DNA from: CAVYVZ01 sp963772065
Lineage (GTDB): Bacteria; Acidobacteriota; Vicinamibacteria; Vicinamibacterales; UBA2999
Assembly (NCBI GenBank): GCA_963772065.1
Contig: CAVYVZ010000004.1
Location: forward strand, 186,001 to 250,000
Direction of reading: 5' to 3'
DNA length: 64,000 nucleotides
Translations under genes and position numbers: made by a program
Shown: positions 1 through 8,154 of the stretch, piece after piece
Position numbering within the stretch: position 1 is the stretch's first letter
How the letters are laid out: every line of letters starts with the position of its first letter
Notes under the pieces: model-generated
Told to the model about the DNA's origin: nothing
Databases searched by the model: none
What the model saw: only the letters and a program-made list of their open reading frames with translations

Positions 1-1278
1 GATGAGAGATCGCCCGTCCCCTGTCGATTCGTGACGACGGCGCCGACCGCGGAGCGGTTGGGAAGCTCGCGCTGCACGCGCGCAACGGTGAAGTTGTTGC
101 CCGGCGTCACGCCGCCCAGCTCCTCGGTCTGCATGTTGAGCACGCCGACGCTGGTGCCACCGATCCGACCCGACATCCGTGCGCCGCCGACGATCGGGAT
201 CTCGCGGCCGTTGGGGCCGATGCCAATACGCCGGCTGAAAAACAACTCGGCTTCGCCGGGATTTCCGACCGAGAAGAGTCCGGCGTTCTCGAGAAAGAAC
301 GGCCGCTTCTCCGGGAAGAACAGGTTGAAGCGATCGAGATTGATCTGCTCCTCGTCGACCTCGACCTGCGCGAAGTCTGTGTTGTACGTCGCGTCGAGCG
401 TGAGGCTGGGGGTGAGGCTGTATTTCAGATCGACACCGGCGTCGCCGAGGGCGACCGGCTCGGCCCTTCGCGGATTGTCGAGCGCCTGTCCGAGCACGTA
501 CGGCGTGACGGTGAAGTTGCGCTGATTCGGAATGCTGAGGCCCACAAGCGCGCCGGCCAGCGACAGTCGATACAGATCGGTACTGTCGCGACACCGGCGA
601 CCAGTACGCCCTCTCGTTGCGGCGTCGGATGTTCCGCTGGAAGTTGAGCCCCCACGCGTGGTCGCCACGTGCCGGATACCGGATGCTGCGGAACGGAATC
701 GCGAACTCGGCGCTCCATCCGAAGTCGCTGACGCGCGTGCGCACCGTCCATGCAGCGTCCCAATTCAGATTGAAACCGCCGCCCGATCCCCCCTGCTGAT
801 TGCCCTGACCGCCGCCCACGCGCCCGCCAGTGTCCTGCCCTTCGTTGGATACCTGGCCGTCGTACTCGAGACCAGCCGGATTGGTGCCGAAGACGAATCC
901 GTTCTGGCGGTCGCGGTAGGTGTCGATGATGATCTGAAAGCTGTCGGCGTCCTCCAGCGGAGAGTCCCGCCGGCTGTCAGTGAGCACCATGCCGGTCGGC
1001 TCGCCGTCATAGCAGACCACGCCGAAGTACAACGTCGTGTCCGTGTAGACGATGCGAACTTCGGTGCGTTCCGACGACGGCTGCCCTTCGAAGGGTGCAA
1101 CCTGGATGAAACCGGAAACCGGCTGCGCGGTCGCCCACGCGCTGTCGCCGAGCACGTCACCGTCAATCGTGGGGGGCTCGGCGATCTTCACGGCTGTCGC
1201 CGTGGGCCTGTCCTGCGCGTCCGTCGCCGATACGAGAGAGATCAGCAGCAGTCCGGTCCCAAGAATCGTTCGTCCCAT
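1..1278 (-). CDS. DUF5916 outer-membrane protein with CBM9-like domain (3' end cut, one frame change)
   Basis: Read from the ATG at 1278 the protein opens with a signal peptide (MGRTILGTGLLLISLVSA). A CBM9-like fold follows, with PPTIDGDVLGDSAW and TTLYFGVVCYDGEP. The frame changes at about 579-584; after removing one base the text continues with the DUF5916 barrel (PFFLENAGLFSVG, FFSRRIGIGPNGREI). Family knowledge: such proteins are predicted outer-membrane beta-barrels of Acidobacteriota and Bacteroidota with a carbohydrate-binding-like N-terminus; no substrate is established. The C-terminus lies beyond base 1. It begins 14 bases after the dehydratase stop and may be co-transcribed with it. 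Plus-strand frames over the same stretch are Arg/Pro/Ser-rich and look like antisense shadow. The family call is firm, the function unknown. Confidence 0.8.
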   Translation of the reverse strand, partial: MGRTILGTGLLLISLVSATDAQDRPTATAVKIAEPPTIDGDVLGDSAWATAQPVSGFIQVAPFEGQPSSERTEVRIVYTDTTLYFGVVCYDGEPTGMVLTDSRRDSPLEDADSFQIIIDTYRDRQNGFVFGTNPAGLEYDGQVSNEGQDTGGRVGGGQGNQQGGSGGGFNLNWDAAWTVRTRVSDFGWSAEFAIPFRSIRYPARGDHAWGLNFQRNIRRRNERAYWSPVSRQYRSVSTVAGRRACGPQHSESAQLHRHAVRARTGARQSAKGRAGRPRRRRCRSEIQPHPQPHARRDVQHRLRAGRGRRGADQSRSLQPVLPGEAAVLSRERRTLLGRKSRRSRVVFQPAYWHRPQRPRDPDRRRRTDVGSDRWHQRRRAQHADRGAGRRDAGQQLHRCARAARASQPLRGRRRRHESTGDGRSLI

Positions 1279-1292
1279 TGCCCTCCGGTGAA

Positions 1293-2249
1293 CTACGACA
1301 GTATTCCGCGCAGCGTTTCAGCATCAATGTTACCGCCGGTCATGACGCAGACGACTTTCTGGCCCCGAAGGCTGTCTCCGAGTGTCTTCGCCGCGGCAAG
1401 CGTCGATGCTCCCGCACCCTCCGCGAGGTTATGCGTCAGCGCGAGGGCCATTCGCACACCGTCCTGCAGCTCGTTCTCTTCGAGCGTCACGATGTCGTCG
1501 AGCTCGTGCTTCAGAAAATTGAAGGTGAGATCGAACGTCACGCGCGTGGCCATCCCTTCGGCGAACGTGTCGGCGCGCTGGGCCACGACACGCTCGGGCC
1601 CGCGCCAGGAGCGCGCGAACGCGTCGGCACGAGCCGCCTGCACGCCGATGACGCGCGCCTTCGATTTCAGCCCGGTGCGGGCGATGCAACAGCCGCACGC
1701 GCCGCTGCCGCCGCCGATCGGCACGAGAATGACGTCGACGTCGGGGAGCGTCTCGAAGATCTCGAGGGCATAGGTGCCGACGCCGGCCAGGAGGTGCGGC
1801 TCGTTCGCCGAGTGGACGTAGCGCCAGCCCTCGCCGGCCACCATCTCCTCGACCCGCTCACGCGCTTCGTCGAAGTCTCGGCCGTGTTCCAGGACCTCCG
1901 CGCCCATCGCGCGCATGGAGGCGTTCTTGTCCGGATTGTTGCCGACCGGAACCACGATGCGGCAGCGAACGCCGTGCAGCTTCGAGGCGAGCGCAATCGA
2001 CTGGCCGTGATTGCCCGTGCTGGCGCTGATGACGCCGCGCCGCCGATCTTCCTCCGAGAGCTGGGCGACGAGGTTGAGCCCACCGCGGATCTTGAAGGCG
2101 CACGTCGGATTGTGGTTCTCGTGCTTGACGTGGAGGTCGAGGCCGAGCGCCTCGTCGAGGAGCGCGTGCTTCAGGAGCGGCGTCGGTGTGAGCGCGCTGT
2201 ACACGCGCGGGCGCGCGGCGTACACCTCCTGAAAGGTCGGGGGCTGCAT
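1293..2249 (-). CDS. PLP-dependent threonine/serine dehydratase-like protein (fold type II)
   Basis: This 318-residue protein has the hallmarks of the catalytic domain of threonine/serine dehydratases. The PLP lysine lies in AFKIRGG (K53), the substrate/cofactor loop is STGNHGQS (residues 77-84), and a glycine-rich phosphate loop IGGGSGACG lies near residue 180. It lacks the C-terminal ACT-like regulatory region of biosynthetic IlvA. It is therefore the short, catabolic or racemase-like type that deaminates threonine or serine to a 2-oxo acid. The start MQPPTFQEVY is the family-typical N-terminus and overlaps the end of the phosphodiesterase frame upstream. Substrate (threonine, serine or hydroxyaspartate) cannot be told from sequence. 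Confidence 0.88.
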   Translation of the reverse strand: MQPPTFQEVYAARPRVYSALTPTPLLKHALLDEALGLDLHVKHENHNPTCAFKIRGGLNLVAQLSEEDRRRGVISASTGNHGQSIALASKLHGVRCRIVVPVGNNPDKNASMRAMGAEVLEHGRDFDEARERVEEMVAGEGWRYVHSANEPHLLAGVGTYALEIFETLPDVDVILVPIGGGSGACGCCIARTGLKSKARVIGVQAARADAFARSWRGPERVVAQRADTFAEGMATRVTFDLTFNFLKHELDDIVTLEENELQDGVRMALALTHNLAEGAGASTLAAAKTLGDSLRGQKVVCVMTGGNIDAETLRGILS

Positions 2250-3016
2250 GGGTGATTATGAACGAAGGGCAGCGTGCGATTGTTTGCGCTGACACCCAGC
2301 TGATCGCGGACGCTGACCGCCAGGCCGGGACGGTTCGAGATCAGCGCGTCGACGCCCCAATCCAGCAAGCGGCGCATGTCACGTTCCTCGTCGACGGTCC
2401 ACACTTGAACTTTCACGCCCGCCTGATGGGCGTAGCGTATGAATCGCGGCGACACCACTCGAAGCCGGCCCGCGCGTTCGGGCACCTGGTACCCGTGCCA
2501 CTCGCAGGATCGTAGCGGCCAGTGCATCCATGTGCGGCGCAGCGCACGCCGCACCTCCGCCGTGTGGGCGCTGCTGGCCATTTCGGGGAGCGCTCGCCGC
2601 GCGGCGACAATCGCTCGCTCGCCGAATCCGGCGACGCACACCCGATCGACCGCGTCGGCGCCGCGCACGGCTCTGGCGACCGCTTCGCCCATCTCGCTGG
2701 TGTCGACCTTCATTTCCACGATGATGCGCGCGCCCGGATAGCGCGCCAGCACCTCCCGCAGCGCCGGCACCTCGAGACGCGACAGCTCAGCCGCCGTCTG
2801 GGCAGCGATGGGTCCCGCACCGCGCGTGGTGCGCTCGAGCGTCGTATCGTGATGAACGACCACCACACCGTCCGAGGAGAGATGCACATCCAGCTCGAGT
2901 CCATCGGCCCCGGCGCTCATGCCGGCGTCGAACGTGGGCAGTGTGTTCTCGCGCCCCAGCGTCATGCCCCCCCGGTGGGCGAAAACGAGCGGCCGCGAGG
3001 AGTCGAAAAACTTCAC
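2171..3016 (-). CDS. Glycerophosphodiester phosphodiesterase (GDPD)
   Basis: The GDPD signature is complete: AHRGG (residues 14-18), ENTLPTF, GADGLELDVHLSSDG and VVHHD, then a conserved EMKVD strand and the C-terminal VWTVDEERDMRRLLDWGVDA segment. The family hydrolyses glycerophosphodiesters to glycerol-3-phosphate and an alcohol in a TIM barrel with a divalent metal. No signal peptide is seen, so a cytoplasmic enzyme is likely. The last 26 or so residues overlap the next gene by 79 bases and are Arg/Pro/Cys-rich, unlike the family. The real stop is probably near 2250 and may be masked by an indel. The start is only 30 bases from the divergent AAA+ gene, so the two promoters must lie close together. 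Confidence 0.88.
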   Translation of the reverse strand: MKFFDSSRPLVFAHRGGMTLGRENTLPTFDAGMSAGADGLELDVHLSSDGVVVVHHDTTLERTTRGAGPIAAQTAAELSRLEVPALREVLARYPGARIIVEMKVDTSEMGEAVARAVRGADAVDRVCVAGFGERAIVAARRALPEMASSAHTAEVRRALRRTWMHWPLRSCEWHGYQVPERAGRLRVVSPRFIRYAHQAGVKVQVWTVDEERDMRRLLDWGVDALISNRPGLAVSVRDQLGVSANNRTLPFVHNHPCSPRPFRRCTPRARACTARSHRRRS

Positions 3017-3046
3017 GCCCGGTAGCCTACGATCAGAATTCTCGCC

Positions 3047-4561
3047 ATGGCCTCATTCCTATCGGTCTCCACGCTCGGCGCGCTGCGCAAGGCGGTGGCG
3101 GCGGGCGATATCCCGCGCCGCAGCGTCCACGAGGAGGTACGCGAGAACCTCATTCGCAAGCTGCGCACCGGGGAACAGCTCTTCCCAGGCATCGTCGGCT
3201 ACGACGACAGCGTCATCCCGCAGCTCGTCAACGCGCTTCTATCGCGGCACAACTTCATTCTCCTGGGCCTGCGCGGGCAGGCAAAGACGCGGCTGCTGCG
3301 CGCGCTGGTCACGCTGCTCGACGAACACATCCCGGTCATGCCCGGCTGTGAGATCAACGACGATCCGCACGACCCGATCTGCCGGTCATGCCGCGCCCAG
3401 CTGGCCGAGCTCGGCGACGACACGCCGATTACCTGGCTGCCGCGTGATGTGCGGTATGTCGAGAAGCTCGCGACGCCCGACGTGACGATCGCCGACATGG
3501 TCGGCGACATCGATCCGATCAAAGCGGCGCGATCGGGTCTGCAGCTCTCCAGCGAGCTGACGATGCACTATGGGCTGCTGCCGCGGGCAAACCGGGGAAT
3601 CTTCGCCATCAACGAGCTTCCCGATCTCGCCGGGAAGATCCAGGTCGGCCTCTTCAACATCCTCCAGGAGGGCGACGTCCAGATCAAGGGATACCCGGTG
3701 CGCCTGCCGCTCGACGTGATGATGGCGTTCACGGCGAACCCCGAGGATTACACGGCGCGCGGCAAGATCATCACGCCACTCAAGGACCGCATCGGCTCCG
3801 AGATCCGGACGCACTACCCCGCCGGGCGCCAGGAGGCGATGCAGATCACCGCGCAGGAAGCGTGGCTGGCGCGCGACGGCACAGCGCCGACGGTCGAGGT
3901 GCCGGCCTTCGTCTCGGAGGTGGTGGAGGAGATCGCCTTTCAGGCGAGGCAGGATCGCCGGATCGACAAGCGCTCGGGGGTGAGTCAGCGCCTGCCGATC
4001 TCGGCGATGGAGAACGTCGTCTCGAACGCCGAGCGCCGCGCCCTCGCCGGCGGCGAGTCGTTGGCCGTGCCGCGCATCACGGACGTGTACGCGGCGCTGC
4101 CGTCGATCACCGGCAAGTTCGAGATGGAGTACGAGGGCGAGCTCAAGGGCGCCGAGTCGGTGGCACGCGACCTCGTGCGGGCCGCCGTGGCCAACGTCGC
4201 CGACGGCTACTTCTCGCACGTCGACAGCCACCGCGTCGTGGAGTGGTTCGATCTCGGCGGCAGCCTGCAACTCGCTGACACGATGCCCGCCGCCGACGTG
4301 ATCGCTCACGCGGGCCAGGTGCAGGGCCTCATCGAGCTCGCCGAGGCCGCCGGCGCGCCGAAGAACGCGCCCAAGCCCGTGCTGGCCGCGGCAATCGACT
4401 TTGCGCTGGAGGGGCTCTACGCGCTGAAGAAGATCAGCCGCAGCGACGAGCGTGGCTATCACGCGGCGGAGACGCCGGTGCGACGGACGTCGCGGCAGGA
4501 ACGCGAGTTCGACGAGAACACGCCCGTACCCGGGGGAACGAAGAAGAAGTACTACAACTGA
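3047..4561 (+). CDS. AAA+ ATPase, magnesium-chelatase/MoxR-like
   Basis: The protein has 504 residues. The nucleotide-binding segment is FILLGLRGQAKTRLL, a Walker A in which the usual GK pair is AK. It is followed by an insertion with a cysteine cluster (PGCEIND, ICRSC) that could bind zinc. GIFAINELPDL then fits the Walker B region of MoxR/BchI-type ATPases, and FTANPEDYTARGKIITPLKDR fits sensor 1 and the arginine finger. Family knowledge: such ATPases act with a VWA partner to remodel or load metal into target proteins. The VWA gene follows 78 bases downstream on the same strand and a LON-N protein overlaps that one, which supports one functional module. The target is unknown. Confidence 0.85.
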   Translation: MASFLSVSTLGALRKAVAAGDIPRRSVHEEVRENLIRKLRTGEQLFPGIVGYDDSVIPQLVNALLSRHNFILLGLRGQAKTRLLRALVTLLDEHIPVMPGCEINDDPHDPICRSCRAQLAELGDDTPITWLPRDVRYVEKLATPDVTIADMVGDIDPIKAARSGLQLSSELTMHYGLLPRANRGIFAINELPDLAGKIQVGLFNILQEGDVQIKGYPVRLPLDVMMAFTANPEDYTARGKIITPLKDRIGSEIRTHYPAGRQEAMQITAQEAWLARDGTAPTVEVPAFVSEVVEEIAFQARQDRRIDKRSGVSQRLPISAMENVVSNAERRALAGGESLAVPRITDVYAALPSITGKFEMEYEGELKGAESVARDLVRAAVANVADGYFSHVDSHRVVEWFDLGGSLQLADTMPAADVIAHAGQVQGLIELAEAAGAPKNAPKPVLAAAIDFALEGLYALKKISRSDERGYHAAETPVRRTSRQEREFDENTPVPGGTKKKYYN

Positions 4562-4586
4562 GGCTCAGGGCCGGTGAGCGCACGCC

Positions 4587-4642
4587 GTGAGCCTCCGAGC
4601 CATTAAGCCGACGCCGCCATAAGCCGTGAGCCGTAAGCCGTG
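4587..4642 (+). repeat. Heptamer repeat array (GTGAGCC / GTAAGCC / TTAAGCC)
   Basis: Between the AAA+ stop and the VWA start lie GTGAGCC (4587), TTAAGCC (4603), ATAAGCC (4619), GTGAGCC (4626) and GTAAGCC (4633). The last three are head to tail and run into the GTG start codon. The reverse complement of the same words occurs at 20004-20031. No protein-coding sense was found in it. Confidence 0.6.
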
Positions 4643-5925
4643 AAGTTCAGATACACGAAGTACACCGGCGACCTGATGGACGAGATCGATCTCGACGATC
4701 TCGTGTCGAAGCTGTCCGACCTGCTGCTCTCGAGCGGGTTCAGCAATCCGTGGGGCGATCCCTCCGGCGGCGACGAGGACCGGACGATGCAGGCGCTGCA
4801 CGACGCGATCCTCGAGGCGCTCTTCAGCGGCGGCGTCCTGTCGGAAGAGGCGCTGCAGAAGCTGTTCGGCGATCCTGCCGACGCCGATCAGGAAGCGGCG
4901 CGCCAGCAGCTCGAGGATCTGATTCAGCAGATCATCGAGCGGATGATGGAAGAGGGGTTCATCACGGGCGCGCCGGATCTCGAGGCCGAGCGCCAGCACC
5001 GCCAGGGCACCGGCGGCGGCCTTGGCGAGGACGCCGGCCCGGTCAAGTTCGAGGTCACCGACAAGAGTCTGGATTTCCTCGGCTACCGCGCCCTGCGCGA
5101 CCTGCTCGGCTCGATGGGGCGCAGCAGCGCCGGCCGGCACGACACGCGGGACCTCTCAACCGGCGTGGAGACCGCCGCGGCATCGAAGCCGTACGAGTTC
5201 GGCGACACGCTCAACATCGACCCGAGCGGCACGATTCTCAACGCCGTCCAGCGCCTGCACGCCGAGGGCCGGAGATGTCGGCCCCGCGACGATCGACGTC
5301 GACTATCCCGATCTCATGGTCGCCCAGAGCGAGTACCAAAGCTCCTGCGCCACGGTGATCATGCTCGACTGCAGCCACAGCATGATCCTGTACGGCGAGG
5401 ATCGCTTCACGCCCGGCGAAACGGGTCGCGATGGCGCTGTCGCATCTCATCAGGACGCAGTATCCCGGCGACACGCTCAACGTCGTGCTCTTCCACGACT
5501 CGGCGGAGGAGATTCCGCTCAAGCAGCTCGGGCGCGTGCGGGTCGGACCGTACTACACGAACACCCGCGAGGGCCTGCGGCTCTCGCGCCGCATTCTCGA
5601 GCGTCAGAAGAAGGACATGCGGCAGATCGTGATGATCACCGACGGCAAGCCGTCGGCGCTGACGCGCCCCGACGGCCAGATCTACAAGAATGCGTTCGGC
5701 CTCGATCCGTACGTGATTGCCGAAACGTTCGCGGAGGTCAACATGTGCCAGAAGGCCGGCATCATGATCAACACGTTCATGCTCGCGCGCGACCACGACC
5801 TGGTCGCGTTCGTCAGACGGGTGGCCTCCATCTGCCGGGGCAAGGCCTATTTCACCACCCCCTACACGCTCGGCCAGTACGTCCTGATGGACTACATGGA
5901 CCGCAAGACCCGGACGATCCACTGA
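4640..5925 (+). CDS. VWA-domain protein, partner of the AAA+ ATPase (two frame changes)
   Basis: Corrected length is about 427 residues. The start is GTG (MKFRYTKYTGDLMDE). The first 210 residues are helical and acidic (DEIDLDDLVSKLSDLLLSS, LEDLIQQIIERMMEEG). The VWA domain follows with the MIDAS-like motif VIMLDCSHSM, then DTLNVVLFHDSAEEIPL, IVMITDGKPSAL and a C-terminal LGQYVLMDYMDRKTR. The frame changes at about 5273 and 5421; each is repaired by removing one base, giving PATIDVDYPDLMVAQ and KRVAMALSHLIRTQ. The MIDAS has Cys where DxSxS normally has Ser (D-C-S-H-S), so the pattern D-x-S-x-S is still kept. It follows the AAA+ gene and overlaps the next start codon (TGATG), so co-translation is likely. 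Confidence 0.85.
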
Positions 5926-6558
5926 TGCTGCCGCCGACGATCCCGATCTTTCCGCTCGACAAGGTCGTGCTCTTTCCCAACGTCTTCCTGCCGCTCCACA
6001 TCTTCGAGCCGCGGTATCGGGAGATGGTCGGCGACGCCCTGCAGGGCGATCGCATCATCGGGATGGTGCTCCTGCGGCCCGGGTTCGAGGCCGACTACGA
6101 CGCCCGCCCGCCGGTCTACCCGGTCGGATGCGCCGGCGTCATCACGCACAACGAGCGCCTCGCCGACGGCCGCTACAACATCGTCCTGCGCGGCATCGAG
6201 AAATTCCGGGTCCGCAGCGAGGATGCGAGCCGATCCTACCGGCTCGCGCACATCGAGCCGCTGCCCGGAATGGGCCGATGAAGGACAGCGGGAGGAGCTG
6301 CGGCGGCAGCGCCAGCGCCTCGAGGCGCTGCTCGCGGCCGCCGTCGAGCGGAGCGGGGCCGAACCGCGGTTTCCGCCGGCGGTGCCCGACGAAGACCTGG
6401 TCAACGCGCTGGCGCAGTACCTCGAGCTCGACGCCATCGAGCGACAGGCGCTGCTCGAACGCGAGGGCACGTTGTCACGCTGCCGCGCGCTGATCGAACT
6501 GCTCGAGATGAAGGTCCACACGCCGCGCGGCGCATGGGATAAGGGCGTCAGTCACTGA
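5925..6558 (+). CDS. LON substrate-binding (LON-N) domain protein (one frame change)
   Basis: The ATG overlaps the VWA stop by one base. The N-terminus IPIFPLDKVVLFPNVFLPLH, then IFEPRYREMV, RIIGMVLLRPG and GCAGVITHNERLADGRYNI are the conserved strands of the LON N-terminal (PUA-like) domain. This domain is found alone in bacteria without the Lon ATPase or protease parts. The frame changes at about 6267, where removing one C turns a premature stop into EWADEGQREELRRQRQRLEA. A helical C-terminus then runs to 6558 (about 210 residues in total). Position in an AAA+/VWA/LON-N set suggests a substrate-recognition or adaptor role; this is inference. Confidence 0.82.
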
Positions 6559-6564
6559 CGCCCT
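6544..6564 (+). terminator. Stem-loop over the LON-N stop codon
   Basis: GGGCGTCAG, loop TCA, CTGACGCCC form a perfect 9-bp stem that contains the stop codon. No T tract follows on the plus strand, so factor-independent termination is doubtful. It may protect the 3' end of the mRNA. Confidence 0.4.
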
Positions 6565-6565
6565 A

Positions 6566-6635
6566 AGGTCAAGGGTCAAAGGTCAAAGGTCAAAAGTCAG
6601 GTCAAAGTTGTAGGTCTAGGTGTAGGTCCAGGTGC
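6566..6635 (+). repeat. Tandem heptamer (AAGGTCA) then hexamer (TAGGTS) array
   Basis: Five consecutive 7-base units read AAGGTCA, AGGGTCA, AAGGTCA, AAGGTCA, AAAGTCA (6566-6600). After a short spacer come four hexamers TAGGTC, TAGGTG, TAGGTC, CAGGTG (6612-6635). All share the core GGTC/GGTG. The array fills the gap between the AAA+/VWA/LON-N module and the NTF2-like gene and codes for nothing recognisable. Confidence 0.65.
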
Positions 6636-6687
6636 ATCCATGAAATCCGCCGTCGCGTTTCGTCCGTATCGTTGACAGGAGGACAGC

Positions 6688-7107
6688 ATGGCGGAAGCAA
6701 CGAACATGCAGGTGGTGAAGGATGCCTATGCCGCGTTCCAGCGGGGCGACATCGATGGGGTGCTCGCGCTGGTCGACGATAGCGTCGAGTGGGAAGCGGT
6801 CAAGGGCACCGAAGGTGTGGTGCCGACGGCTGGCGTCCGCCGGACACGTCGAGGCGTGGCCGAGTTCTTTTCACAGCTCGCGCAGTGGGCCGACTTCCAG
6901 CAGTTCGAGCCGCGCGAGTTCATCGCGCAGGGCGATCAGGTCGTCGCTGTCGGCTCGTACAAGCTGACGGTGAAGCCGACCTCGAAGCGAGTCGCGGCCG
7001 ATTGGGTGATGGTGTTCACCATCCGTAATGGACGCATCGTGCGCTTCCGCGAGTGGACCGACAGCGCCCAGCTCGTCCAGGCGTTCTCGCCGGTCGCGGT
7101 GGCGTAG
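6688..7107 (+). CDS. NTF2-like (SnoaL/ketosteroid-isomerase fold) protein
   Basis: The protein has 139 residues and the SnoaL-type pattern. An N-terminal helix MQVVKDAYAAFQRGDIDGVL leads to ALVDDSVEWEAV, then RRGVAEFFSQLAQWADFQQF, and strands VVAVGSYKLTVKPT and WVMVFTIRNGRIVRFREWTD. The family includes isomerases, hydrolases and non-enzymatic binding proteins, so no reaction is assigned. A strong ribosome-binding site (AGGAGG, about 6676-6682) precedes the ATG. It stands alone between the repeat array and the convergent reductase gene, so it is probably monocistronic. No signal peptide. Confidence 0.85.
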   Translation: MAEATNMQVVKDAYAAFQRGDIDGVLALVDDSVEWEAVKGTEGVVPTAGVRRTRRGVAEFFSQLAQWADFQQFEPREFIAQGDQVVAVGSYKLTVKPTSKRVAADWVMVFTIRNGRIVRFREWTDSAQLVQAFSPVAVA

Positions 7108-7120
7108 GAAGCGCAGGATC

Positions 7121-8113
7121 CTACGAGGTCTGGAGGCGGCGGGCGAGCACGTCGATGATCTTCTCGCCATGAAACCGGCCGTTCTCGATGAAGATCGTGC
7201 CGGTGTTCTTCCCGGCCACGGCGCCGCCGGCCACGAAGAGGTTCGGCACATTCGTCTCGAACGTCTCGGGGTTGTATTCGGGCGCCAGCGTCTGGGGGTC
7301 GCAGCGCACGCCCGCTCGCTGCATCAGCTCGATGTCGGGGTGATAGCCGGTCAACAGGAACACGCGCTCCGCCGGGATCTGTTCGCGCGAGCCCAGATGA
7401 TCGATCTCCACGTGCGTCGGCGTGATCTCCACGACGCGCGACTCGAACCGCGCCGCGATCGAGCCCTCCTTGATCCGGTTCTCGATGTCCGGCTTCACCC
7501 AGTACCTGATCGACTCACCCAGCGCGGCGCGCCGGTGCACGAGCGTGACGTGCGCGCCGGCGCGAAACAGCTCGAGCGCCGCTTCGGCCGCGGAGTTCTT
7601 GCCGCCGACGATGACGACGCGCTGCCGGTAGTACGGATGCGCCTCGTCGTAGAAGTGCGACACGTGCGGGAGGTCCTCGCCAGGCACGCCGAGGTAGTTC
7701 GGGTGCTCGTAATATCCGATCGCCATCACCACCCCGCGTGCGTGCCGCGCACGAACGACGCCGCCCCGGTTCCTCGTCGTCACGGTGAAGATGCCGTCCT
7801 GTCCGTCGCGTTCGATGCTCGTCACCGCCTCGTGAAACGACACTGAGAGGCCGTAGGTGTCGACGACACGCCGGTAGTACTTCAGCGCTTCGATCCGCGT
7901 CGGCTTCTCGTTCGGGCTGACGAGCGGAAGGCCGCCTACCTCCAGCAGCTCGGGTGTCGTGAAGAACACCATGTGGACGGGAAACCGGAAAATGGAGTTC
8001 ACCAGCACGCCCTTCTCGACGATGGCGTAGTCGAGGCCGTGGTGCTTGGCGGCAATGGCCGTCGCCAGACCGGAAGGGCCGGCGCCGACGATGAGTACGT
8101 CACGAGCGGACAT
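7121..8113 (-). CDS. ypdA: YpdA-family FAD/NAD(P) reductase (putative bacillithiol disulfide reductase)
   Basis: The start is placed at the ATG at 8113 (MSARDVLIVGAGPSGLA), not at an upstream in-frame codon. Rossmann motifs are GAGPSG (FAD, residues 8-13) and VVIVGGKNSAAEAALELFRAG (NADPH). The FFTTPELLEVGG, RVFLLTGYHPD and C-terminal VPNLFVAGGAVAGKNTGTIF segments are typical of YpdA. Family knowledge: YpdA reduces bacillithiol disulfide with NADPH and has no CxxC redox pair, and none is seen here. Bacillithiol genes are not in this window, so the thiol partner is inferred. It diverges from the S9 peptidase, with about 40 bases between the starts. Confidence 0.85.
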   Translation of the reverse strand: MSARDVLIVGAGPSGLATAIAAKHHGLDYAIVEKGVLVNSIFRFPVHMVFFTTPELLEVGGLPLVSPNEKPTRIEALKYYRRVVDTYGLSVSFHEAVTSIERDGQDGIFTVTTRNRGGVVRARHARGVVMAIGYYEHPNYLGVPGEDLPHVSHFYDEAHPYYRQRVVIVGGKNSAAEAALELFRAGAHVTLVHRRAALGESIRYWVKPDIENRIKEGSIAARFESRVVEITPTHVEIDHLGSREQIPAERVFLLTGYHPDIELMQRAGVRCDPQTLAPEYNPETFETNVPNLFVAGGAVAGKNTGTIFIENGRFHGEKIIDVLARRLQTS

Positions 8114-8154
8114 ATCTGCATCATAATTGTCGTTCTGCCGGAGGAGTGAAACCA

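Noticed and set aside
31..1773. Long plus-strand frames over the first 1.8 kb
   Set aside because: They are Arg/Pro/Ser-rich shadows of the minus-strand DUF5916 and dehydratase genes, which have domain-level motifs.
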